A program made the translations under genes and the position numbers. The notes beneath the pieces were generated by a model. That model had not been told where the DNA came from. It saw only the letters and a program-made list of their open reading frames with translations, and searched no databases. From assembly GCF_004210375.1 (NCBI RefSeq), contig NC_134830.1, positions 64,396,326 through 64,460,325 on the forward strand: a stretch of 64,000 nucleotides of DNA, given 5' to 3'. This DNA comes from Tachypleus tridentatus. Lineage: Eukaryota > Arthropoda > Merostomata > Xiphosura > Limulidae. Positions 37,335 to 47,100 of the stretch are shown here, in pieces. How positions within the stretch are numbered: position 1 is the stretch's first letter; every line of letters starts with the position of its first letter.

Positions 37335-38095
37335 ATGAGCTTTGTGTTATGCCATTCAGGCTATATAATGCAGACACAACTTTCAAGAGATTAGTGGAGC
37401 TTATATTGGAGAGACTCTTGGAGAAATTATTGACCTATGTCAATGATTTCTATTGTCTAGTATCACATTCGAGTCTGCAGTGAGAACTTGAGAATAGTAT
37501 TTCAACAGATAAAAAAAAAAACAGACTTGACACTGAAACTAGATAAAATGCTTGATCATGGGCACATAGATTGAATTTTTCAATAATATTATAGGTAGTT
37601 ATGGCTGTCTCTACAGGCCATTTTAAGATAGCAGCAGTGAGATAGTGGTCTAACACTGTAACCAAATAAGAATCCCACAATTTTGTATTACTTGTTTTTG
37701 TGCCATTTGACGAACAGTGTGTGGTTAAAATCTAAACATACTTTGGATAGATATGGGAAACTGAACGAGAATTCCACCCTTAAAAGTTGTTTTAGTGAAG
37801 GTTTCAGTACTGGCTTTCTCATGACAAGATAAAATTTTCTTATTGGGTTCCAACACCGTAGATAATACAATTAGAATAGTGTTATCACAGTTGCAGAATG
37901 GAATGAAACATATAATTATATTTATAATTTATAGCAGTTCATGAATCCTAAATGCAGATACATAATAACAAAGAAAGAACTGTTTGTTGTTGTAGAATTC
38001 ATAAAGCACCATAACCATTGCTGGGATGGAAGGTTTATTATCTTGGTGGGTCATTTTTTTGCTGAAATTTTTAATAAGTTTTAAAAATCAGTAAT
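37335..38095 (+). pseudogene. Gypsy-type LTR retrotransposon pol remnant (RT and RNase H pieces)
   Basis: At about 37,339-37,470 the translation gives pieces of an RT core: a YE-CVMPF-L-NA motif, then a LVELILERLLEKLL stretch and a degenerate YVNDFY where a Y(L/V)DD box is expected. A following LENLRIVFQQI piece matches the next gypsy RT segment. Around 37,950-38,060 a piece with ITKKELFVVVEFIKH matches the gypsy RNase H start. Frames shift and stops intervene, no LTRs were seen, and the region is certainly inactive. Confidence 0.65.
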
Positions 38096-38379
38096 GGTTG
38101 AAAGTACATTTGAAAATAATGTTGCAAGAATGTGACTTTGTGACTCAGTGGTGGGATTAAAAATTTTAATAACCAGTTCTATCTCGCTTTACACACACCC
38201 ATATTTTGCAATGAAAATTAATAACAAAAATTTTTTGCCAAGATAATTTACTTAGCATGCTTTTAATATTTCTAAATCGCCATTTAATTGTCATCAAAAT
38301 TTTTATTCCTTCCACTGACCCTATTGTCATCAACTGCGTAGTTGTTTTTCTTAGCCACGTTTGAACCGAAGAAGAGAGA
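38096..38379. other. Intergenic, nothing recognised
   Basis: AT-rich spacer between the gypsy remnant and the hAT-derived pseudogene. Confidence 0.4.
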
Positions 38380-38723
38380 TCTCATGAATCCAATGGGAGG
38401 CCAATCAAATTAATTGTCATCAGGTTTGCCACATCTTCAATTGTAATGTGGCTTCTTTTATCTGAATATATGATATTCAATATTATAAACCCTCTTTCTG
38501 CCTCTGCGGAACTAATACCAACAGTATTGATGATATTTTAAATATTTTGTACGGTTCTTGGAATCTCATGATTCTGTCGATTTCGTAGGACATTTTCCAC
38601 ATAGTCACGTAAATAATTAATGTTGATTTCATGATGAAAGGGTTTACTAAATTCATACAATTTTTCTTCAGTGTCTTTCCAAGGGACAACGACTTCATCA
38701 GTATTCTAAGAATCTGGTTCAAG

Positions 38724-39825
38724 TATACTCTTCAAAACAAGAAACGCAAAAGGGATATTTTTGTTATTTTAAAGAGAAATATATGTAATAACGTTACAAG
38801 CTCAGAGTATGTGATGTTACACGTGTTAAGGCACTGATTGTCAGACCAAAATGACAATAAAAGTTGTGCACTTTGAAAACTGAGGAAAATATCGGATTTT
38901 TCGCCAAAACGCATGCGTGTCCAATAAATTTGTTTGAGAGATCTGCATGTTCTGCAAGTGCAACATGTGTAAGATCCCTACAAAAGTGACGGGTTCTCGG
39001 TTTCCATAGCTCAGTGTTAAGCCACCGACACGCAATACAGTTACGCCAAGACTGATTGAAGCACAACGCAACAACGCCATTGGTCGCTTGTAAGCAGGCG
39101 AATCTCGATCAGATGTTGCCAGAGCTGTGAATGTTCACCCAAGCACCATCACAAGGCTATGAAATCGTCACCAACAACATGGATCAACTCGTGACCGTCC
39201 ACGATCTGTCAGACCTCGTGTGACCACGCCCGAAGGTGACGTAACCGGATGTTGCGATCTTGTGTACGGTCTGATCGGAAATCCTACGCAACCGTCTACG
39301 AGATTCTTAGGCCCCATGTGCAACCCATCATGGTGAACGTCAACGACGTTTTTCAACGCCCGTCCTCAAACAGCCCGACTCACCACTGTCTTCTTGAGAC
39401 GCCACAACATCAACGTTCTTCTCTGGCCCTCCAGATCACCTGAGTTAAACCCCATCGAACATCTTTGGGACGAGTTGGACCGATGTCTACTACAGCGACA
39501 ACCACAACCGCAGTCTCTACCTCAACTTGCAGCAGCATTTCAGGCTGAGTGGACAGCAATTCCAAAGGATGTGATTCGTCGTCTAACCGCTTCCATGGGC
39601 AGGAGATGCCAAGCAGTTATTGATGTTCACAGGGGGCATACTCGTTATTGACGTTAAGTGACGTTAAACTTCACCTAGTGTGCGTGGACTTCGCCTTTGC
39701 AGACTTTGGGTGTTCAGCAGTGAATGTGCAAAGTTTCACACATGTCATACAGAACTACCCGGAATAAACTTGTTTACAATTTGTCTCATATTTTGCCTTT
39801 TGCGTTTCTTTTTTTGAAGAGTATA
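38724..39825 (+). mobile_element. Tc1-like DNA transposon, internally deleted
   Basis: The inverted ends are TATACTCTTCAAAACAAGAA at left and, reverse-complemented, TATACTCTTCAAAAAAAGAA at right. They run at least 30 bases and include the TA target duplication. The transposase remnant is on the plus strand. An N-terminal helix-turn-helix part at about 39,076-39,155 (AGESRSDVARAVNVHPSTIT) is followed by a C-terminal DDE part at 39,394-39,651 (LLWPSRSPELNPIEHLWDEL). The centre, with the first catalytic Asp, is missing, and there is a frame break near 39,360. At 1.1 kb it is shorter than a full Tc1 element (about 1.6 kb). Confidence 0.93.
39394..39651 (+). pseudogene. C-terminal part of Tc1-like transposase
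   Basis: An 85-codon frame contains the SPELNPIEHLWDELD signature, which holds the final catalytic acidic residue of the Tc1 DDE domain. It ends HRGHTRY and a stop, like other Tc1 proteins. The upstream frame has slipped: the NARPHTARLTT-like part lies in another frame just before it. Confidence 0.9.
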
Positions 39826-41510
39826 TGTTTACCAGTTCATGAATTTTATTGCTATTTTCTTATGCATTATTTTTTTTATTTTAAGTGATCACAATCTATC
39901 AATCTGGCTTTTATATTTTTTGTTACTGCTTCCAGTAGTTTTTGACAAGGAAGGTCTACATCACTTTGCTTTTTAACAAACTCAATATTCCTAAAGGCAT
40001 CAGAAGCAATGATTTCATCAATTTTATTTTCAAGGGTTCCCCTACTTTTCTAGAGCATTTCAAATGCCTAATGGCCCTTTTAATTAGTTTTTAAGCTCTT
40101 GCTAAATTTAAACTTCTTGCTTGAAGGGTATTAGAAAGTAAAGAAACTTTTTGTAGTATTTGGAAGAATTTATTGCAAAGACGGTTAGCCATTCCTAAAT
40201 ATTTTTTCTCAGTAGAAAAATATTTGTATAATGCTGGATAAGCATGCCATACAGCAAGTGATGATCTTAGGCTGCAGGCAGCCCATTTTTATCTCAAAAC
40301 TCTAACAATTTTCAGAATTACTAGTCCAGTTTATTCTGAAATGTTGAAAAGTTCCATTTGCTTTTTGTTTGCTTGGTGAAAGATTGTGTAGATTTTATCT
40401 ATGGACACTTTGAAGTGATTCACTTGTTTTATATCAGTGATAGAATAATCTAAAACCATTTGCAAGCTGTGAATAAAGCAATGCCAAATTATGATGTCAG
40501 AAAAATCATTTTTAAGTTTGATGCTCACCCCTGACTTGCGGCCAAGCATTACACTTACACCATCAGAGCAGAATGAGACCAAATTATTCTTCAAGTATCC
40601 ACTATCAAATCCTGCATCAAGCAAACATTTTAATAGAAATGTGTATATAGTTTCAGCATCCTGTCCTTTCAACTCAACCAAATCAATAAAAATGATTGAG
40701 GACAAATCACAATCTTCAACCTTTACAAAACTTATGATCACAGGTTTACTAGATATGGTTGAAACTTCATCAAAGATGATACATAGTTTTAAGTTTTGTT
40801 CAATTGTTTTAGCAAATATTTCATTTTTAATTTCCTTTGCAATGTAATCAACTACTTTAGCAGCAGTTTTCCGAGAATGAAGTCCCACTCTCATGTTCAA
40901 CCCATTTTTATTTGTAGCTTAATCTAATCTTCAACACAGAAAATGGCCTGCTTTGTTTTGCTACACTGTAAATTGTACTAAAAAGTTTACATGTAGAACT
41001 GATATATTTTTGATTTATTTTATCTAGGAATTTGGTAATTGCATCATTTGTACGATCTCTCAATTGCATTGCACATATATTATGTGCCTTCGATGAAAAA
41101 TATTTATTTTTGTTTTCTGAGACATTCTTGCTGGAAGGTTTTATTCCTTCCTGATGCTTCAACAATGTAGCTTATTCATTCAAACGATATGTGAATTCCC
41201 TTCATGTTCATGGAATCACATTCGGTGCAGTGATCACAACCAAGTTTCTCGCTGCGAACAACCAAACCATCATATTTTTCTTGAACTCCTTGGTCTACTT
41301 CAATCCGGAAGAGTAGTTGCTGGATTTTTATCATCTCTAGTTTGCGCGGAATTAGAAGCGAAAGTTCCATCGCTTCTTTATGTTGCTTGTGTTAGATGTT
41401 CAATTGAATCTTGCTTTGAAGTTTCAGTTTTTGGAGTTTTTCTTACAAACCCTAGTATATCATGTTGCTGCTTCATTTTAGGTGGTAAAGCCTGAAATGC
41501 CAAAATTCCT

Positions 41511-41730
41511 TCATTCAAAAATAAATGTATTCATATAACTTATCATTAAACTTTTACCACAAGGGCTTAAACTACAGAATTATTTTCTAATTATTTTTAT
41601 AAATTTTGTATGAAAACTATTTTTATTATCATCTTTTAATATTTTGGCGGCACATAAAAAAAAAAATTATTTTGATGTTTAAGCGTTTTAGTAAATATTG
41701 TTTTTAGGTGATTCTATTCCGCTTACATAA
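41511..41730. other. Intergenic spacer, nothing recognised
   Basis: AT-rich sequence before the SINE cluster. Confidence 0.4.
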
Positions 41731-42000
41731 GGAGCTCGATATGGCCAAGCGTGTTAAGGCGTGCGACTCGTAATCCGAGGGTCGCGGGTTCGCATCCCAG
41801 TCGTGTCAAACATACTCGCCCATTCAGCCATGGGGCGTTATAATGTGACAGTCAATCCCACTATTCGTTGGTAAAAGAGTAGCCTAAGAGTTGTCGGTGG
41901 GTGGTGATGATTAGTTGTCTTCCCTCTAGTCTTACACTGCTAAATTTGGGATGGCTAGCGCAGATAACCCTCGTATAGCTTTGTGCAAAATTCAAACCAA
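41731..42000 (+). mobile_element. tRNA-derived SINE (family A), plus orientation
   Basis: Starts with a tRNA-like head: TATGGCCAAGCGTGTTAAGG (box A-like), CTCGTAATCCGAGG (anticodon-loop-like CTCGTAA, as in tRNA-Thr CGT) and GGGTTCGCATCCC (box B). The conserved TCGGTGGGTGGTGATGA middle follows, with a TTTGTGCAAAATTCAAACC tail. A clear target duplication was not found. Confidence 0.9.
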
Positions 42001-42361
42001 ACCAATATATATATTATTGGAAACTGAAGTGGTTGAAAGAGTCTAACCATGTCAATTTCAAGGGATTATCGCTATTCTTGAGGGTATGTGGAAGTTTTTA
42101 CATACAGTATGTTGAAGAGATGAATGAATCCTGTAAGCTAGGAATGTCTGTTCGAAGTCTGATCAAGGTATGTAGAAAATATAATGATTATGATTTAATA
42201 TTTTATGAAATTACGTTATTCTAGTTGGATTATATAATTATATAATATCTGTTTCGTTAATGAATAGCTACTTTTGTGCTCATATCTATTTAGCATATTT
42301 TTTATCTGTTTTTTAGCTTTGTGCTTAAACAGACAAAACATTTAAGAGTCATCTACTAACA

Positions 42362-42612
42362 TTTCAGGTGGTTAAGGCACTCGACTTGTAATTTGAGGAT
42401 TGCGGGTTCGAATACTCGTCACACTAAACATGTTTGCCCTTTCAGCCGTAGGGGCGTTATATGTTACGGGCAATTCCACTATTCGTTGGTAAAAGGGTAG
42501 TCGAAGAGGTAGCGGTGGGTGGCGATGACTAGTTACCTTCCCTCTAGTCTTACATTGCTAAATTAGGGACGGCTAGCGCAGATAGGCCTGGTGAAGCTTT
42601 GCGCGAAATTTA
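42362..42612 (+). mobile_element. SINE family A, 5' end damaged
   Basis: The head begins at GGTGGTTAAGGCACTCGACT and keeps the box B (GCGGGTTCGAATAC). Middle and tail match the neighbouring copies, ending GCGCGAAATTTATG. The very 5' part of the tRNA-like head is replaced or decayed. Confidence 0.85.
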
Positions 42613-42930
42613 TGAGAAACCATTTTATGGAATATCTTTAGATTTGTTAAGATACATGCCAAAATAGTTATGTTGTAAAAAATACAAGTGAAGAGGACCA
42701 GAAGACAAAAGACTTTCAAGATGTCGTCATCTACACTTGCGTTTTTATAACAGGCAATTATTTTCAATTCAAGTTTACCCATCATGAATACTCAACGTAA
42801 ACAATCTATCAAAGCTGTTTTCTTGATTCAAATATCGTTGTCAAGCTCAATGTATCTATGTCTAATCAGTATTATTAAAAATGAATAAACTGGAGTGCAT
42901 AGAGTTGCTGTCATCTTTAATAAAATCTGT

Positions 42931-43207
42931 GGCCCGGCATAGCCAAGCGTGTTAAGGCGTGCGTCTCGTAATCTGAGGGTCGCGGGTTCGCATCCTCGTC
43001 GCGCCAAACATGCTAGCCCTTTCAGCCATGGGGGCATTATAAAGTTACGGTCAATCCCACTATTCGTTGAATAAAAGAGTAGCCCAAGAGTTGGCGGTGG
43101 GTGGTGATGACTAGCTGCCTTCCCTCTAGTCTTGCACTGCTAAATGAGGAACGGCTAGCACAGATAGCCCTCGAGTAGCTTTGTGCGAAATTCAAAAACA
43201 AACAAAC
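42931..43207 (+). mobile_element. SINE family A, full length, with 11-bp target duplication
   Basis: Runs from GGCCCGGCATAGCCAAGCG to an AAAAACAAACAAAC-like tail. ATAAAATCTGT occurs at 42,920-42,930 and again at 43,208-43,218, exact duplicates flanking the insertion. This is the best-preserved copy in the window and a good consensus seed. Confidence 0.95.
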
Positions 43208-43439
43208 ATAAAATCTGTTCTGGGCAATAGTTGTACCTAAATAAATAGGTGAAATAAATTATATAAATTAATAAATAAACTTACAATAATTTTAGTGTAC
43301 AATATTTTGTGAATATTAATATTTAATTAAGCACATTGTAAAAAACTTTGTATTATTAATTTTATAACTGAGTTGTATCAAGTGAATTGTATGATGTATC
43401 TTGTTGTATTCAGCATTGTTTTATTAGTTGATTGTTGTT

Positions 43440-43548
43440 AAATTCAAAGATACACAGTAGTCTATCAGCACCGTGTCAAACACAGGTACTGAAACCTAAT
43501 TTTTATCCTTAGAAACCTTCAACTTGTTAGTGAGCCATTAAAGGGGAA
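43440..43548 (+). repeat. Degenerate copy of a second short interspersed repeat (family B)
   Basis: Weak block similarity to the next entry (CAAAG-TACACAGTAG..., TACTGAAACCTAAT..., TGAGCCATTAAAGGGG). It may be an older copy lying head-to-tail with it. Confidence 0.4.
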
Positions 43549-43555
43549 CCACAAT

Positions 43556-43668
43556 TATTTGTTTGTAATTAAGAACAAAGCTACAGAGTGGGGTATCTGT
43601 GCTCTGTTCACCACGGGTTTTAATGATGCGAGTTCACACACATAGCGCTGTGCCACTGAGGAACACTG
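43556..43668 (+). repeat. Short interspersed repeat (family B)
   Basis: Contains ACAAAGCTACAGAGTGGGGT, ATCTGTGCTCTGTTCACCAC and GCGCTGTGCCACTGAGG. It matches my recollection of a second horseshoe-crab-type interspersed repeat (CTGTGCTCTGCCCACCACGG core). Only family-level recognition. Confidence 0.55.
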
Positions 43669-43972
43669 CATTTGTAAATTAGATATAATAATATAGATTT
43701 GAACCTACTCAATAGCACCCAATAGTTTTTTTCGATAACATAATTATAATTTAGTAACTAATTTTAACACATTTTTAATTGCATTGAACCACCCATTCCT
43801 GGCTGTACTATAAAATAAGTAAACTTTATAGAAATATAAATACTATTTTATCAATGACCCTTGAAGGCATCATAGTGAGTCATTGCGAGCAAAGAAATTC
43901 AGGGTGTAAATATCACTTGGGTTTTAGTGGTTTCGGAGTGTTATTTTAAGTATCTGTTGTGTAGAAATTACA
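43669..43972 (+). promoter_or_regulatory. Presumed promoter and 5' UTR region of DCTN4
   Basis: This 304-bp stretch immediately precedes the DCTN4 start. No TATA box or initiator was assigned with confidence. It is inferred only from position. Confidence 0.3.
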
Positions 43973-44101
43973 ATGGCAGAAATTTTTATGAGTTCTAAAG
44001 TACAATATTTATGTACTTGTAAAGCTAAGCGTCCTATTACAAGAGTGTACTTTTGCAGATATTGTTCAAAACTTCGTTGTGGAGACTGTGTCTCACATGA
44101 G
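43973..44101 (+). CDS. DCTN4: DCTN4 exon 1 (coding part)
   Basis: Begins at the ATG in TTACAATGGCAG, 43 codons to CVSHE, donor GAG|GTATAT. It carries the first zinc-binding Cys clusters (CTC, CRYC, CGDC). The next residues in human DCTN4 (VDSHYCPNC) follow in exon 2. Confidence 0.95.
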
Positions 44102-47100
44102 GTATATAATGTCTACTCCTTTTCACCAGTACTACTACGGCTGCTGGTATAGTACGTAAAATTGTGTACTAGTTATTTATATGCAAAGGTGGTATTTATT
44201 TTAAATATGTAAATTGTAATTCGGGTCATTAACTATTGATAAAATGATCTCTCTTCAGTATTTCAGAAATATGGATACTGTTTTTTTTCGTTATTAACGT
44301 ACCCCAATGAACATTTATCATTTCTTTACATCCATACAAGAAATTAAGTTCACTTGACAGTCATCACAAGACTATTGACAGTGTAGATTTAAACATCTTT
44401 TAATTTCTTCTTAGACTCTAAACTTAGTTATTCTTTATATTATACTTATTATGATTGTTTTACCTTTGCTTAGTGTCAAAAATACCTTTTATTGCATATT
44501 TTATGTTAATTATTTAAGTGAATTACATTCAAATATCTTGAAAGTAATAGGTGTTGTTTCTGTTTTTTTCAGGTATTTATACATTGTTACTTTATTAACT
44601 ATTGATTGTGCTATTTAGTATATAAAATGCTGATTTTTACTTTGATTCATTGTTCATTGTTATATTTTGATAATAAAGATTGTTTTAACATGTGTATTTA
44701 GGACTAACCTAAATCTTCTAAGGTGGCCAAATATGATGTAATATTATTTCTAATATAACTGAAAATATTGTTAAAACAGTACTGTGAAAATGTATTGTAA
44801 TCTTCATAAGTAGGGATGGAAGTGAGCTATATTTGACTAGTTACTGATAGTTAGGTTTAGTTTTGCCTTTTCAAGTATGTAGTTTGTTCTGATTTGAAGT
44901 GAACATTTAAAACAAAACTACATATCTTGGTGTCCTTGAGGTGACATGCTAAACAATCTAGAGCATTTTTTTTATGTGGAAGCAAACATGTGAAATGATA
45001 GTTAATAACATATTAATTTCATAAAACATGTGATTTGATTTTTGGCTATGTTTGTTTGAATAATTTTTGTGTTGTTTTCTAACTTGAAAGTCAAGCTTCA
45101 TCATTATGATATGTATATTACTTCTCTGTGTCTAGATGTTCCAGTTCTTTTCCTCTACATTGGAAAATCTACATTGCTTGTGTCATATATTTGTTTGATG
45201 CTTTTTGTTAATTATTTGGTGATAAATAAAATTTCAATGTCAAGCTATTAAAAAAGGACAGATGAACATGAACTGTATGGTCACAGAAATGTAAGAATAA
45301 GTTTTTAATGTAACATTTGGGGCTTGGGACTTATTGGCCCATTTTGACTGTTCCACACTCTAAATTAACTTAAAAAACAAACTTAAAGCCAGTCCTTATC
45401 TTTCATACAGTTATCAAGATTTCTCTGAAACTTAATTAAACTTACTACCTCTAAAAAGTCTAAAGGAAATCTCTTCCAAAGGCTAACCACTCTGTTAGAA
45501 AAATAAAACTGCATTAGTTGAAAATGACTGTTACCCTGCTAAAATTTATACTTTTGTCCACTAGCCCTACTATTTTCACTGGTAAATATGAAAAAAAAGA
45601 TGTATCAGTGTGATCAGTTCCCTTTACAATCTTAAGCATCTAAATTAGATCTCCCCTATTTTTCTTTTTTCTAATGGAAGACAATTGGAAAGATTTTAGC
45701 CTCTTCTAATATGATAACCCTTTCATCCCAGACACCATTCTAGTCACCCTCCTTTGAACTCTTTTCAACAGTTGGATCTTTATCCTAAGGAAAGATGCCC
45801 AAGATTTAACACATTATTCCAAATGTGGCCTAATTAGTAACCTGTACAGTGAAAGTGTAACCTCTTTAGACTTGTATTCTGTTTATCTTACCATTAGCAA
45901 CAGCACACTGCTTTAAATGCTTTAGAGAATGATCACCTGTTACACCAAGATCCCATTCTTTCATGACACTGTTGAGATTATTCCCACTCAAATTATACTT
46001 ATAATTAAAATTATGATAACCCATCTGAAATATCTTGCATTTATTATAATTAAAACTCTTCTGCCATTTACTTTCCCAATGCAATAAATGATTAATTCCT
46101 TTTTTAAAGCATAAGACATCCTCTTAACAGCCAACAACACCCAAGACCTTAATATCATCTGTAGATTTAAATAATTTATTGACTGTTTCTTTATCTATGT
46201 CATTAAAGTAAATAATAAAAAAAAGAGCAAAGATCCTAAGACAGCTCTGAGATACTTCACTTGTGATATTAATACAGTTTGATTGAACTCTCTTTGTGAC
46301 AGTCCTTTGTTTTTTTCTATCCAGTTTGCTAACTTTATTTCCCACATATATAGAGACAATTTTTTTTACAAGCCTTTCATGTGGTACCTTGTTAGATGCT
46401 TTCTGAAAATCCAGATACATCAAATCCACACCCTTATCCTTATCTACATAAGCAGTTACCTTTTCAAAGAATCTCAAAAGATTTGTAAGGCAAGATTTGC
46501 CTTTGGTGAAACCATGTTGACTATCCACTAAAATTCTAAACTTTGTTGAATAACTTTGCAAAGCATCTTTTAACAGTCTTTCCAAAATAATTTCCATAAC
46601 TGATGCAAGACTAATTGGTTTATAATCACTGGAACAATGTTTGTCACCTCCATGGAAAAGAGGGAGTTACATTAGCTGTCTTTCACTTCTCTGATATCTG
46701 CACTCTATTCAAGGACTTGATCAAAAATTGTGGCCCACACATTCAATCTTTAACCTTTAAAATCTTGGAGGAAGTATTATCTGTCTAAGAATTATTGTTT
46801 AAACTTCCCAATTTTTTTCTTAACCAGCTCAGAATTAATGCATTGATTTTGTTTGATCTTATTTCAAACTGTTCAAGATGCGAAATATTGCTCATATCTT
46901 TATCAGTAAAAATCAAAGAAAAAGCAAAATTTAATAACCTACCCATTAAGGTGGTTCTTTGCTAAATCAGGCAAAATTTTCTTTTGTGAATTGTGTTACT
47001 TCTAACCTTTAATTTTTTTGGTATTGAGGTAAACATTTTCCATGTGAGATTAAGTTTTAGGGGTTGCACAGTGACTAAAGGTTTGATAAATATCTAGATT

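Larger units (their letters stand above)
38380..41510 (-). pseudogene. hAT-superfamily transposase-derived pseudogene, split by a Tc1-like insertion
   Basis: Read right to left, the order is as follows. A zinc-finger-like N-terminal part at about 41,180-41,490 (KYDGLVVRSEKLGCDHCTEC) is followed by a conserved middle at 40,908-41,165 (HNICAMQLRDRTNDAITKFL). The catalytic-domain-like region at 40,331-40,900 includes IIFDEVSTISSKPVIISFVK, SFCSDGVSVMLGRKSGV and IIWHCFIHSLQMVL. A C-terminal hAT dimerisation region follows at 38,390-38,720 (GISSAEAERGF, then HITIEDVANLMTINLIGLPL). The gene resembles the KIAA1586/ZMYM-like domesticated hAT group. Frame breaks (near 40,905), several stops (one after LEPDS near 38,706) and the insertion at 38,724-39,825 make it non-functional. 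The last two parts rejoin in frame if the insertion is removed. Confidence 0.8.

Noticed and set aside
41731-41800. Functional tRNA gene
   Set aside because: Box A and B and an anticodon-like loop are visible, but the sequence runs on into the conserved SINE body and recurs elsewhere with the same body; the acceptor stem is not preserved.
42828-43037. A 69-codon minus-strand ORF (MPPWLKGLACLARRGCEPAT)
   Set aside because: It is the reverse strand of a tRNA-derived SINE head, a common false gene call.
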